DNA from: an uncultured Clostridia bacterium
GTDB taxonomy: Bacteria > Bacillota > Clostridia > Christensenellales > CAG-917
DNA: 22,807 nucleotides
Assembly (NCBI GenBank): GCA_947589635.1
Contig: CANQCC010000009.1
Location: forward strand, 1 to 22,807
Direction of reading: 5' to 3'
Shown here piece by piece: positions 15,737 through 22,226 of this stretch (positions are counted from its first letter, which is position 1; every line of letters starts with the position of its first letter). A model generated the notes under the pieces. That model saw nothing but the letters and a program-made list of their open reading frames with translations. It searched no databases and was not told where the DNA came from. The position numbers and the translations under genes are program-made.

Positions 15737-15765
15737 AGTATAACAAACTGTATAACTATTATCAA
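15737..15765 (-). promoter_or_regulatory. Sigma-A promoter of the coaX operon
   Basis: On the minus strand TTGATA (15760-15765), a 17-bp spacer and TATACT (15737-15742). The predicted leader is about 35 nt and contains the coaX Shine-Dalgarno. Confidence 0.8.
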
Positions 15766-15767
15766 GC

Positions 15768-15798
15768 AAAAAAACCGTCCGCGCCCAAATGGCGACGG
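15768..15798 (-). terminator. Rho-independent terminator upstream of the coaX promoter
   Basis: Minus-strand hairpin: CCGT/ACGG and CGCC/GGCG paired with a 3-nt bulge and 5-nt loop (15775-15798), followed by seven Ts (plus-strand As 15768-15774). It abuts the coaX -35 box and would stop transcripts arriving from the TspO-like gene. Confidence 0.65.
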
Positions 15799-15880
15799 CT
15801 CAGATAACGCAAGCCAAATAAAAACAGGTCGCGAAAATTTTTCGGATAAATATGAGATGCGTCAAAAAGCCCCACAATTT

Positions 15881-15945
15881 TTATGAGTTATATCGGAGCC
15901 CATCAAATGAACTCCTCAAATCTTATGAGGTATATTGGGGGGCCC
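15881..15945. repeat. Imperfect 21-23-bp direct repeat
   Basis: TTATGAG-T-TATAT followed by CGGAGCCC (15881-15901) recurs as TTATGAG-G-TATAT followed by TGGGGGGCCC (15923-15945), 42 bp apart. Between them a small stem CCTCA/TGAGG overlaps the second copy. Role unknown. Confidence 0.45.
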
Positions 15946-15970
15946 GAAAAATGAGCGTGGCAAATTTTTT

Positions 15971-16008
15971 GGGGTAATTGTTTGGGGTAATTGTTTGGGG
16001 TAATGTTT
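15971..16008. repeat. 13-bp tandem repeat, three copies
   Basis: The unit GGGGTAATTGTTT is present exactly at 15971 and 15984, and with one base missing at 15997. It lies a few bases beyond the stop of the TspO-like gene. A longer G run (15937-15942) lies upstream. Confidence 0.85.
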
Positions 16009-16015
16009 GATGCTT

Positions 16016-16483
16016 CTATAAATTTTGCATGGCGATGGCAAGCGTGCACAAAAACGCATATATGTCAAACAGCAGCGCGGGCAAAAAACTTATCGCCGTG
16101 GCGACGTCCTTCATCAGGAAGCGGATAAACAGGACGTACGCAAACGCAAGCGCCGCCGTCATAAACGCGAGCGCAAGCGCAAGCCTCTTCAGAGTGAAAA
16201 ACGCCCAGACAAACAATATGCAACTTACGCCGAGTCCTACAAAAAACAGCATGGACGGAAAAAAGTGCTTGTGCTCCACAAGGCGGCTTACGGACAGTAT
16301 CGCGGAGGCGTACGCCGCGCACACAAACGCCGTAAACCAGCCTCCGGACAGCACATAGGGCGGCTTGACAAGCGCGACATACCACGCCGCGTCAAATCTG
16401 AAGCAGTACGAGCAGCTCCACGCGACGATAAGCGTACAGAACACGCCCGCGACTATCCCTATCATGCGCTTTAATTGATCCAC
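16016..16483 (-). CDS. TspO/MBR-like membrane protein
   Basis: 155-residue, very hydrophobic protein with about five membrane helices, matching TspO size (150-160). AAWYVALVKPPY (32-43) corresponds to the family's W-Y-x-x-L-x-K-P-P signature and is followed by a W-F element. ILFVWAFF (89-96) and the last helix ISFLPALLFDIYAFL occupy the positions of the LLW-x-LFF and PY-x-W motifs. TspO proteins bind porphyrins and steroid-like ligands. Several usual aromatic residues are missing, so this is a divergent member. The start is uncertain: the GTG at 16483 and an ATG at 16465 are both possible and neither has a good Shine-Dalgarno. Confidence 0.7.
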   Translation of the reverse strand: MDQLKRMIGIVAGVFCTLIVAWSCSYCFRFDAAWYVALVKPPYVLSGGWFTAFVCAAYASAILSVSRLVEHKHFFPSMLFFVGLGVSCILFVWAFFTLKRLALALAFMTAALAFAYVLFIRFLMKDVATAISFLPALLFDIYAFLCTLAIAMQNL

Positions 16484-16586
16484 ACAAAAATATATTTAAC
16501 CTCTTCTTTTTTAATGCAGTAACACAATTTCGCGCGGGAGCGTAAGGTGATGTAGGAGCAATCCAAATCATCAGGAGGTACATACA

Positions 16587-16784
16587 ATGAATTTCTTCAC
16601 TAACGGCGGCACAAACGGTTGCGGATGCAACGCTTGCGATCTTGTACTGCTTCTGCTCTTGCTCAACAATTGCGGATGCGGCGGCTGCGGCGGTAACGGC
16701 GGCGTAGGCGGAGGCTGCGGATGCGGCATGACAAGTTGCGATCTTGTCTGGCTTATCCTCATTCTCTCTTGCCTCTGCAAGTAA
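16587..16784 (+). CDS. Small Cys/Gly-rich protein with duplicated hydrophobic module
   Basis: 65 residues, with 11 Cys and 16 Gly. Two modules repeat: residues 12-31 have the order CGC, two residues, CDL, a run of hydrophobics, then CGC; residues 44-64 have CGC, four residues, CDL, hydrophobics, then CLC. A Gly-rich linker joins them. The ORF has an excellent AGGAGGT Shine-Dalgarno seven bases before the ATG and a strong terminator 13 nt after the stop, so it is a real, monocistronic gene. I do not recognise the family. The hydrophobic runs (19-26 and 53-60) are too short for normal membrane spans. Metal binding, a disulfide- or spore-related structural role, or a membrane-surface peptide are all open. 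Confidence 0.8.
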   Translation: MNFFTNGGTNGCGCNACDLVLLLLLLNNCGCGGCGGNGGVGGGCGCGMTSCDLVWLILILSCLCK

Positions 16785-16797
16785 GAAGCGGCTACGC

Positions 16798-16827
16798 AAA
16801 AAAGGCGCCTCCAGAGGCGTCTTTTTT
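16798..16827. terminator. Bidirectional rho-independent terminator
   Basis: A 13-bp stem with one G-T wobble, 16798-16810 with 16815-16827, and loop CCAG. It starts with six As and ends with six Ts, so it can stop the small Cys-rich gene on the plus strand and the DUF3737 gene on the minus strand. Confidence 0.9.
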
Positions 16828-16838
16828 GTACTGAATTT

Positions 16839-16931
16839 AATTTATATTTTGCCTTTAGATCGGACTCTTTATTTTGTTTTTATCCGGCTGTTATTTCGCC
16901 TTTGATCAGGCTGTTATTTTGCCTTAAGATC
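16839..16931 (-). repeat. Degenerate 23-24-bp tandem repeat at the 3' end of the DUF3737 gene
   Basis: On the minus strand four units start with GAT at 16931, 16907, 16884 and 16861 and share the pattern GATC-n-AAAGGCAAAATAACAGCC. The first unit contains the last codons and stop of the DUF3737 gene; the other three are untranslated and progressively less alike. Origin by tandem duplication is inference. Confidence 0.65.
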
Positions 16932-17771
16932 CTGCCGCGCGATTATCTTGGCTTTGCAAGGATATTTGGAGTCTTTAAGAATGACCTCGCCAAAGCTGTC
17001 GGCGACTATTCTGCCCCTCAGCGGATTTTTCACGGACTTTATGCCTCCCGAAATATCCGCGTTGACGGCGCTGTACTCAAACGCGAGGTCGCAATCGTCC
17101 ATCGTGCAATCTATAAGCTCCAACCCCTTGCAATAGCAAAGGGGCTGAGTTCCGCTTATGTGGCAGCGGATAAGCGTAAGCCCGCTTGAATACCAGCCGA
17201 GGTACTCCCCGTCGAGCACGCTGTCCGTCACGGTCACGCCGCGCGTGTGCCAGAAGGCGTCCTTGGTCTTGAGTCTCGAGTTGGATATCGCGACTCCCCT
17301 CGCGTATTGAAAGGAGTATTTGCCCTCGAAATCGAGGTTTTCCACGCGGATGTTTCTGCTGCCGAAAAAGGCGTATTCCGCGGCTATTTTGCCGCCTTTA
17401 ACGCCTACGTTTTTGCAATTCCAGCAAAACTCCGGGCTGTTGATATCAGAATTTGCGATGTTGATGTCCGCGCTTTCCCTGAGCGCCTTTACGCCGTACA
17501 CCCTGCAATCGCTTATCGAGACTCCCTTGTCATACCAAAGCGGGGCGCGGCAATTGACGGTCATCTCGCACCCGCTTAAAGACAGGTTGGTCGCGTGCCA
17601 CATGGGATAGCGCAAATCAAAATAACAATTGTTTACCGCGACGTTGCCGCACTCCTTGAGGAAGGATTCGCCGTCCTCAGCGCCCTCTACGCGACACTCC
17701 TCGACGGCGACGTCCCTCAGGTTGTACAGCGCGCGCTCCTGTGAGAATCTTTTACCCTTTATAAGCAACAT
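16914..17771 (-). CDS. DUF3737 family beta-helix protein
   Basis: 285 residues built from repeated short strands, as in a right-handed parallel beta-helix. It carries the landmark phrases of the DUF3737 family: GESFLKECGNVAVNNCYFDLRYPMW (35-59 region), KDAFWHTRGVTVTDS (about 170-184), GEYLGWYSSGLTLIRCHI (189-206), LCYCKGLELIDC and LAFEYSAV (about 235-242). Function of the family is unknown. The cell location is probably cytosolic, as no signal peptide is visible. The ATG at 17771 has AAGGA nine bases upstream and a good promoter further on. It is transcribed alone, toward a bidirectional terminator. Confidence 0.9.
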   Translation of the reverse strand: MLLIKGKRFSQERALYNLRDVAVEECRVEGAEDGESFLKECGNVAVNNCYFDLRYPMWHATNLSLSGCEMTVNCRAPLWYDKGVSISDCRVYGVKALRESADINIANSDINSPEFCWNCKNVGVKGGKIAAEYAFFGSRNIRVENLDFEGKYSFQYARGVAISNSRLKTKDAFWHTRGVTVTDSVLDGEYLGWYSSGLTLIRCHISGTQPLCYCKGLELIDCTMDDCDLAFEYSAVNADISGGIKSVKNPLRGRIVADSFGEVILKDSKYPCKAKIIARQDLKAK

Positions 17772-17845
17772 ATCTGCATTCCTTTGGCGGGCTTGCCGCC
17801 ATATGCCAAAATAAAATTTTCTTCTTTTGCGGCTACTTCGGATAT

Positions 17846-17874
17846 ATTTTAATGCAAAAAACCTTTCAGGTCAA
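17846..17874 (-). promoter_or_regulatory. Sigma-A promoter of the DUF3737 gene
   Basis: On the minus strand TTGACC (17869-17874), a 17-bp spacer and TAAAAT (17846-17851). The leader of about 68 nt contains a nested inverted repeat, TTTGGC/GCCAAA enclosing GGCGG/CCGCC, just before the ribosome site. Confidence 0.75.
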
Positions 17875-17936
17875 CAGGAATATGCGCCCCGGGAATTGGC
17901 GGGCGGAAGGCGATTTTAACTTTGCCCGTCAAACGA

Positions 17937-18005
17937 TTGACTTTTCAAGCGCAAATATTTTATCATCATATCATAAATCATTATCCCCCTATAATCCATA
18001 TAGGG
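17937..18005 (+). promoter_or_regulatory. glyS promoter and leader hairpin
   Basis: TTGACT (17937-17942) and TATCAT (17961-17966) with an 18-bp spacer. Downstream a perfect 7-bp inverted repeat, CCCTATA-ATCCA-TATAGGG (17987-18005), abuts the Shine-Dalgarno AAAGGAG. This repeat also contains TATAAT, so an alternative promoter there is possible. No T-box leader is present. Confidence 0.55.
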
Positions 18006-18018
18006 AAAGGAGTTTATT

Positions 18019-19404
18019 ATGGCGCAACTTACAATGGACAAACTTGTCGCTCTCGCAAAGAATCGCGGCTTCGTATACCCGGGCAGCGAAATTTACGGAG
18101 GGCTGTCCAACAGCTGGGACTACGGTCCTCTCGGCGCGCAGATGAAAAACAACATCAAGGCCGCCTGGTGGAAAAAATTCGTCGTCGAAAACCCCTATAA
18201 CGTAGGGCTTGACAGCGCGATAATCATGAATCCCGCGACGTGGCAGGCTTCGGGGCATATCGGCGGATTTTCGGACCCTCTTATGGACTGCAAAAACTGC
18301 AAGTCCCGTCACCGCGCGGACGACCTTGTGGAAGACTATATGGCAAAACACGGCATAGAGGAAAATATCGCGGGTTGGGACAACTCTCAGCTTGAAAACT
18401 ATGTGCGCGAGCACGCCATCCCCTGCCCGATCTGCGGCAAGTCCGACTTCACCGGCGTGAGAAAATTCAACCTGATGTTCAAGACCTTCATCGGAGTCAC
18501 CGAGGACACGACGTCCACCGTCTACCTGCGCCCCGAGACCGCGCAAGGCATATTTGTAAACTTCAAAAACGTACAGCGCACCACGCGCAAGAAAGTGCCC
18601 TTCGGCATCGGTCAGATAGGAAAGAGCTTCCGCAACGAGATAACCCCCGGCAACTTCATCTTCCGCATCCGCGAGTTCGAGCAGATGGAGCTGGAATTTT
18701 TCTGCAAGCCGGGCACAGACCTCGAATGGTTTGCCTATTGGAAAGAGTTCTGCCATAAGTGGCTGCTTGACCTCGGCATGCGCGACGAAAACCTCAAACT
18801 GCGCGACCACGACAAGGAGGAGCTGTGCTTCTACTCAAAGGCGACAACTGACTTCGAATATAAGTTCCCCTTCGGTTGGGGGGAGCTGTGGGGCGTCGCG
18901 GATCGCACCGATTATGACCTAAATCAGCACATCAAAACAAGCGGCAAGGACTTAAGCTATACCGATCCCGTCACAAACGAAAAGTACGTGCCCTATGTCA
19001 TCGAGCCGTCCCTCGGCGCGGACAGAGTGTTCCTTGCCTTCCTCGCGGACGCCTACGACGAGGAGCAGGTCGGCGAGGGCGACACCCGCGTAGTGCTGCA
19101 CCTGCACCACGCCATAGCCCCCGTAAAAGTCGCCGTTCTGCCCCTGCAAAAACAGCTGAACGACAAGGCGGAAGAGATATATCTTGAGCTTTCCAAGCAC
19201 TTCGCCTGCGATTTTGACACCTCCGCCTCGATTGGCAAGCGCTATCGCCGCCAGGACGAGATAGGCACTCCCTATTGCGTCACCGTGGACTTCGACTCCC
19301 TCGAGGACGGCTGCGTCACCGTGCGCGAGCGCGACAGCATGTCCCAGATCCGCCTGCCCATAGACTCGCTTGCGACCTACTTTGAGGAGCAATTGAAATA
19401 TTGA
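18019..19404 (+). CDS. glyS: Glycyl-tRNA synthetase, homodimeric class II type
   Basis: Charges tRNA-Gly. 461 residues, the size of the single-chain (alpha2) enzyme found in many Gram-positive bacteria rather than the GlyQ/GlyS tetramer. Recognisable segments: GFVYPGSEIYGGLSNSWDYGPLG (17-39), Cys91/Cys94 and CPIC with Cys136/Cys139 as probable zinc ligands, VYLRPETAQGIFVNF (168-182), motif 2 FRNEITPGNF (204-213) and motif 3 EPSLGADRVFLA (around 331-342). A C-terminal anticodon-binding domain starts near 365. The start at 18019 has AAAGGAG. It is transcribed alone from its own promoter. Confidence 0.97.
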   Translation: MAQLTMDKLVALAKNRGFVYPGSEIYGGLSNSWDYGPLGAQMKNNIKAAWWKKFVVENPYNVGLDSAIIMNPATWQASGHIGGFSDPLMDCKNCKSRHRADDLVEDYMAKHGIEENIAGWDNSQLENYVREHAIPCPICGKSDFTGVRKFNLMFKTFIGVTEDTTSTVYLRPETAQGIFVNFKNVQRTTRKKVPFGIGQIGKSFRNEITPGNFIFRIREFEQMELEFFCKPGTDLEWFAYWKEFCHKWLLDLGMRDENLKLRDHDKEELCFYSKATTDFEYKFPFGWGELWGVADRTDYDLNQHIKTSGKDLSYTDPVTNEKYVPYVIEPSLGADRVFLAFLADAYDEEQVGEGDTRVVLHLHHAIAPVKVAVLPLQKQLNDKAEEIYLELSKHFACDFDTSASIGKRYRRQDEIGTPYCVTVDFDSLEDGCVTVRERDSMSQIRLPIDSLATYFEEQLKY

Positions 19405-19522
19405 TCCCACAAAAACAGGCATTCTGAACGGGTAAAATCAATTCTTCAACTTAAAAAGCCGCTTCCAAAAGACCCTTTAACAGGGATAAGTAAATTTGAA
19501 TAATCGCTTGAATAAGTTTCAT

Positions 19523-19596
19523 GGCTCGGGCGGGGGATAAGATCGGTTAAAAATACGCGATCCTGCAAATTTCGGCAAAGATCCCACCGCCCGGCC
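19523..19596. repeat. Large isolated hairpin in the glyS 3' intergenic region
   Basis: Arms 19523-19538 and 19581-19596 pair over 15 bp, with one bulged T on the left (19526) and one bulged A on the right (19586). The 42-nt loop holds a second stem, GATCG (19541-19545) with CGATC (19558-19562). No T run follows on either strand, so it is not a simple terminator. The rest of the intergenic region (19405-19679) shows no gene I can support. A structured RNA or a remnant of a mobile element are possible. Confidence 0.5.
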
Positions 19597-19679
19597 AAAT
19601 GCGCTTCTTTATTTGATCCATAAAAGTTTAGCAAAGGCTGCGTACCCACCGCAAGCGTATGGGCGTCGCAGAAACAAGG

Positions 19680-20801
19680 TCAAAACCTCTTTTCTTCATC
19701 AGGGGTGAGGGGCGCATATCCCCTCTTTGCCAATTCCTTTACGAGTAATTCCTTCTTAATCAAAAGTCTTTCGTGAACGATTTTATCGAGGATTTTTTTC
19801 TTCATAAAGAAGAATAGAAACAAACTTACCCCGCAACCGACGATCGCGAGACCTCCTAACGCCTCGAGCCATGTGGCGAACTGAGAAAGGGCAAAGAACA
19901 AAATGAACAAGACGAAACTCCCGATTGCACCAATCAGAAACGGCATTCTTTTCTTTTTGAGCGTCTTCTCCTTTTCCGCAGCCTCTTCCGCATGCGGATA
20001 TTCGGTCTTGACGGGAAGTTGTGAAGACGCAATCGCCTGCGCTTTGCAATTCTCTCCGCGGTATTTGTAGGAGACGGAATAGAATGGGAAGCGCATTCCG
20101 GATATTTTCTCGACGTTCGCCGTCCCGCTGTATTTGAGATCTTTATGATGATCCCCTGTAAGCCCTTGCATCGCACAGCGAGAGATGAAGGTCGATTCTG
20201 CCTGCCTGACGGAAGTTTCATCGATATCGAAATGTTCTTCTTTCTCCTCGCACCGCTTCGCCTTTTCCTCTTCCGTTTCCTCCCTATTCAATGCTTCCTG
20301 CATTCTTTGAAAGTATTTAAGCTGACGGTCCGCCTCGCCTTCGAGCCACGCGCGGTCATCGTCTGCCGCCGAATTTCCGTTGCAGACGACGCCGTAATAC
20401 TTCCCGCTGTTGTGCCCCGAAAACGGAGACCAATCGGTGACGGTACGCGTCCGCTTGACGTCTCGGTAGTATGTCTGCCCGTCTTTCGTATATTTCTCCT
20501 TATCCCAATATTCTTCTTGTCGATCGTTTCCGATCATACAGGTGAAATCTGCCGACGCAGTCCCCGAAACAAAGAGGAAATCCTTCATTTCCATCTTGGG
20601 TTCGGCAAATTCCGCAGAGAGAATGTCGACGGGAGAATATTTATCTTCGCTCAACGCGACGAGGGTTCTGCGCATGAATTCCCGATCATCGTACTCGACA
20701 TGAAAATTAATAACAGGCGTGAGTTCTTGCTCCTCGGCGGGCGCGTTTGCCTCACTTGTCGCTATCTCATTTTGTATAAATTCGGTTGTCTCGTTTGCCA
20801 T
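19680..20801 (-). CDS. Membrane protein of unknown function, divergent from an XRE regulator
   Basis: 373 residues; I cannot assign a named family. The N-terminal 280 residues are soluble, with a motif-like stretch VKRTRTVTDWSPFSG (about 113-127) and a charged helical section rich in Glu/Lys (about 160-200). Two membrane segments follow near 293-313 and 318-342, then a basic C-terminal tail. The bulk would face the cytosol unless an export signal is missed. The ATG at 20801 is chosen for AAGGAG six bases upstream; a reading from 20873 would overlap the promoter. It has a near-consensus promoter with a palindrome in the spacer and is divergent from the small XRE gene, which probably controls it. 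I have a faint recollection of similar sequences next to TFIIB-like zinc ribbons in Firmicutes, not verified. Confidence 0.75.
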   Translation of the reverse strand: MANETTEFIQNEIATSEANAPAEEQELTPVINFHVEYDDREFMRRTLVALSEDKYSPVDILSAEFAEPKMEMKDFLFVSGTASADFTCMIGNDRQEEYWDKEKYTKDGQTYYRDVKRTRTVTDWSPFSGHNSGKYYGVVCNGNSAADDDRAWLEGEADRQLKYFQRMQEALNREETEEEKAKRCEEKEEHFDIDETSVRQAESTFISRCAMQGLTGDHHKDLKYSGTANVEKISGMRFPFYSVSYKYRGENCKAQAIASSQLPVKTEYPHAEEAAEKEKTLKKKRMPFLIGAIGSFVLFILFFALSQFATWLEALGGLAIVGCGVSLFLFFFMKKKILDKIVHERLLIKKELLVKELAKRGYAPLTPDEEKRF

Positions 20802-20844
20802 TGTTTTCTCCTTTTTAGTGAATTCGGCTTGTGTCGTTGCTTTT

Positions 20845-20888
20845 ATGTTACTAGATATTTTGTCTAGTGTCAAGATAATTTATCTAGT
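20845..20888. promoter_or_regulatory. Divergent control region with operator palindromes
   Basis: For the minus strand, TTGACA (20868-20873) and TAACAT (20845-20850) have a 17-bp spacer that is itself an inverted repeat, CTAGA/TCTAG. The extended form ACTAGA/TCTAGT covers 20850-20868. A third TCTAGT lies at 20883-20888, and AGATAA-T-TTATCT (20873-20885) is a second perfect palindrome. This fits binding by the XRE protein, covering the minus promoter and perhaps its own. Confidence 0.75.
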
Positions 20889-20906
20889 TGGGCGTAAAAT
20901 AATCGT

Positions 20907-21107
20907 ATGGATCAGCGGTTTTGCTCCAATCTTAAAAATTTAAGGAAACAGAGCGGCTATACGCAGAAAGCGATTGCGGAGATGCTCCAAGTCGTGGAAA
21001 GTTGCTATGCGAATTGGGAACAGGGGCGAACGGAGCCCAATATCTCCACTCTTCGCGCCCTTGGGCAGATTTTCGAAGTTTCCCTCGACGAATTGATTAA
21101 CGGATAA
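20907..21107 (+). CDS. Small XRE-family (Cro/C1-type) helix-turn-helix regulator
   Basis: 66 residues, essentially a single HTH_3 domain: NLKNLRKQSGYTQKAIAEMLQVVESCYANWEQGRTEPNISTLRALGQIFEVSLDELI from about 8 to 64. The turn TQKAIAEMLQV and recognition helix around ESCYANWEQG are typical. The start at 20907 has no clear Shine-Dalgarno, and a TAAAAT sits only 7-12 bases before it, so the message may be nearly leaderless. It is divergent from the membrane protein gene, with palindromes between; it probably represses that gene and itself, by inference. Confidence 0.92.
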   Translation: MDQRFCSNLKNLRKQSGYTQKAIAEMLQVVESCYANWEQGRTEPNISTLRALGQIFEVSLDELING

Positions 21108-21185
21108 TGTCTCTTGCTATTCCGACAAATGAGTGACGGAGCGCGCGTGCGTTTACGCGGAAAAAATTTAACTTACGACGCTTGC

Positions 21186-21206
21186 GGATTTTCCTCGCGA
21201 AAATCC
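21186..21206. repeat. 8-bp inverted repeat downstream of the XRE gene
   Basis: GGATTTTC (21186-21193) and GAAAATCC (21199-21206) with loop CTCGC. No T run follows on either strand, so termination is unlikely; role unknown. Confidence 0.5.
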
Positions 21207-21233
21207 AATCGGGCGCAATTCTTCTCACGTTAC

Positions 21234-21262
21234 AAAAAGCGCACGGAAAGAGCGCGCTTTTT
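21234..21262. terminator. Bidirectional terminator between XRE gene and rex
   Basis: Perfect 9-bp stem AAAAAGCGC (21234-21242) with GCGCTTTTT (21254-21262). The A and T runs are part of the stem, so it can act in both directions on the convergent XRE (plus) and rex (minus) transcripts. Confidence 0.75.
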
Positions 21263-21285
21263 ATATTGGTTTAGATACATTCGAT

Positions 21286-21321
21286 TTGAATTTGATTTGC
21301 GTTGAATTTGTATTGAATTTG
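21286..21321. repeat. TTGAATTTG repeat, three copies
   Basis: The 9-mer TTGAATTTG occurs at 21286, 21302 and 21313 in an AT-rich stretch between the terminator and the end of rex. Spacing is 16 and 11 bp. No function seen. Confidence 0.5.
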
Positions 21322-21360
21322 CGTGCGGTTTTATATGACCTCGCGCAGAAAAGCGGCAAG

Positions 21361-22002
21361 CTAATCGGTCATGCTGACAAGCTGCATGCGCAACAGCGCG
21401 AGCGAGGCGGCAAGGTCCTCATGTTTCAAGGCTATGTCCGCGGGAAGGTTGAGGTGCTTGGCAGAGAAACTCCAGATGGCTTTTATGCCGGCGGCGACCA
21501 TGATGTCCGCAACTTCCTGCGCGGATTGGGACGGGACGGTGATTATGCCCAACCTTATGCCCCAACGCTTGACAAGTTCCGGCAAGCGGGACATTTCGTA
21601 GACGGGTTTGCCGTTGATGTCGCGGCCTATGACATTTTCGTCGACGTCGAAGGCAGCCATGACGTTGAGGCCGTACTTTTTGAAGCCGTCGTAGCTTAAG
21701 ATAGCGTGCCCCAATCCGCCCGCGCCCACAAGTATGACGTCGCGGGTGTTGTGATATCCCAGATAATTTTCGAAATCGGCGATAAGCTCTTTAAGCGCGT
21801 AGCCCGTCTTGGGCTTGCCGGCGACCGTGGACACGCAAGCGACGTCCTTCCTCACCTGCACGGGATTTAAGTCCAATCCCGCCGCTATCATAGTGCTTGA
21901 CACCGTGGTCACGCCGTTTTTGTCAAGCTCGTAAAGATATCTCAGATATGACGGCAGGCGCATAAGCGTCGCTTTTGATACTTCCGATTTGTCCGCTTGC
22001 AT
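21361..22002 (-). CDS. rex: Redox-sensing transcriptional repressor Rex
   Basis: 213-residue repressor that reads the NADH/NAD ratio and controls fermentation and energy genes in Gram-positive bacteria. The N-terminal winged helix (about 12-75) has VSSTMIAAGLDLNPVQVRKDVA (34-55) as HTH. The Rossmann domain has VILVGAGGLGHAI (89-101), where the more usual motif is GxGNLG, then FDVDENVIG. The C-terminal swap helix is present. The ATG at 22002 has AGAGGTG four bases upstream and a near-consensus promoter. A perfect palindrome lies at the predicted transcription start. I found no good match to the TTGTnAnnnnnnTnACAA Rex site near it. Confidence 0.96.
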   Translation of the reverse strand: MQADKSEVSKATLMRLPSYLRYLYELDKNGVTTVSSTMIAAGLDLNPVQVRKDVACVSTVAGKPKTGYALKELIADFENYLGYHNTRDVILVGAGGLGHAILSYDGFKKYGLNVMAAFDVDENVIGRDINGKPVYEMSRLPELVKRWGIRLGIITVPSQSAQEVADIMVAAGIKAIWSFSAKHLNLPADIALKHEDLAASLALLRMQLVSMTD

Positions 22003-22017
22003 AGTGCACCTCTTTGC

Positions 22018-22058
22018 TTTATCGATAAAAATATAGCCAAATGCGCTTGATTTGTCAA
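22018..22058 (-). promoter_or_regulatory. rex promoter with palindrome at transcription start
   Basis: On the minus strand TTGACA (22053-22058), a 17-bp spacer and TATATT (22030-22035). A perfect 12-bp palindrome TTTATCGATAAA (22018-22029) covers the expected start site, a usual operator position. Confidence 0.8.
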
Positions 22059-22112
22059 TAAAATCGCCTTAATTTTTGTCGTATTCGATAAAATTTGCAT
22101 GGTCTTGACAAT

Positions 22113-22187
22113 TTAAGGCCTTACGAGCGCCTGCGCGGGCGCATATGCGCCTTAACCGTTGACTTTATGCCTTTTGCGGAGTATACT
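22113..22187 (+). promoter_or_regulatory. Promoter of the zinc-ribbon gene with upstream palindromes
   Basis: TTGACT (22159-22164), a 17-bp spacer and TATACT (22182-22187). Just upstream is a perfect 14-bp palindrome GGCGCATATGCGCC (22138-22151), nested in a TTAAGGC/GCCTTAA inverted repeat (22113-22119 and 22149-22155). Confidence 0.75.
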
Positions 22188-22226
22188 TAAAATAATTAAA
22201 AAAATTAAAATACGGAGGATAACAAA

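Larger units (their letters stand above)
15695..16015. other. 321-bp gene-free region with promoter, terminator and repeats
   Basis: Holds the coaX promoter (15737-15765), a minus-strand terminator (15768-15798), an imperfect direct repeat (15881-15901 and 15923-15945) and a 13-bp tandem repeat (15971-16008). No open frame with a ribosome site or recognisable product was seen on either strand. Confidence 0.6.

Noticed and set aside
15737..15755. Possible Rex site over the coaX -10 region (TTGTTA...TAAC)
   Set aside because: Only part of the consensus is matched and the outer half is wrong, so the similarity is probably due to AT-rich promoter sequence.
19446..19649. 67-codon frame on the minus strand after glyS
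   Set aside because: GTG start without ribosome site, no recognisable domain, and it runs across the large hairpin at 19523-19596.
19405..19679. tRNA or rRNA gene after glyS
   Set aside because: No cloverleaf, TTCGA-like arm or rRNA core sequence could be found on either strand.
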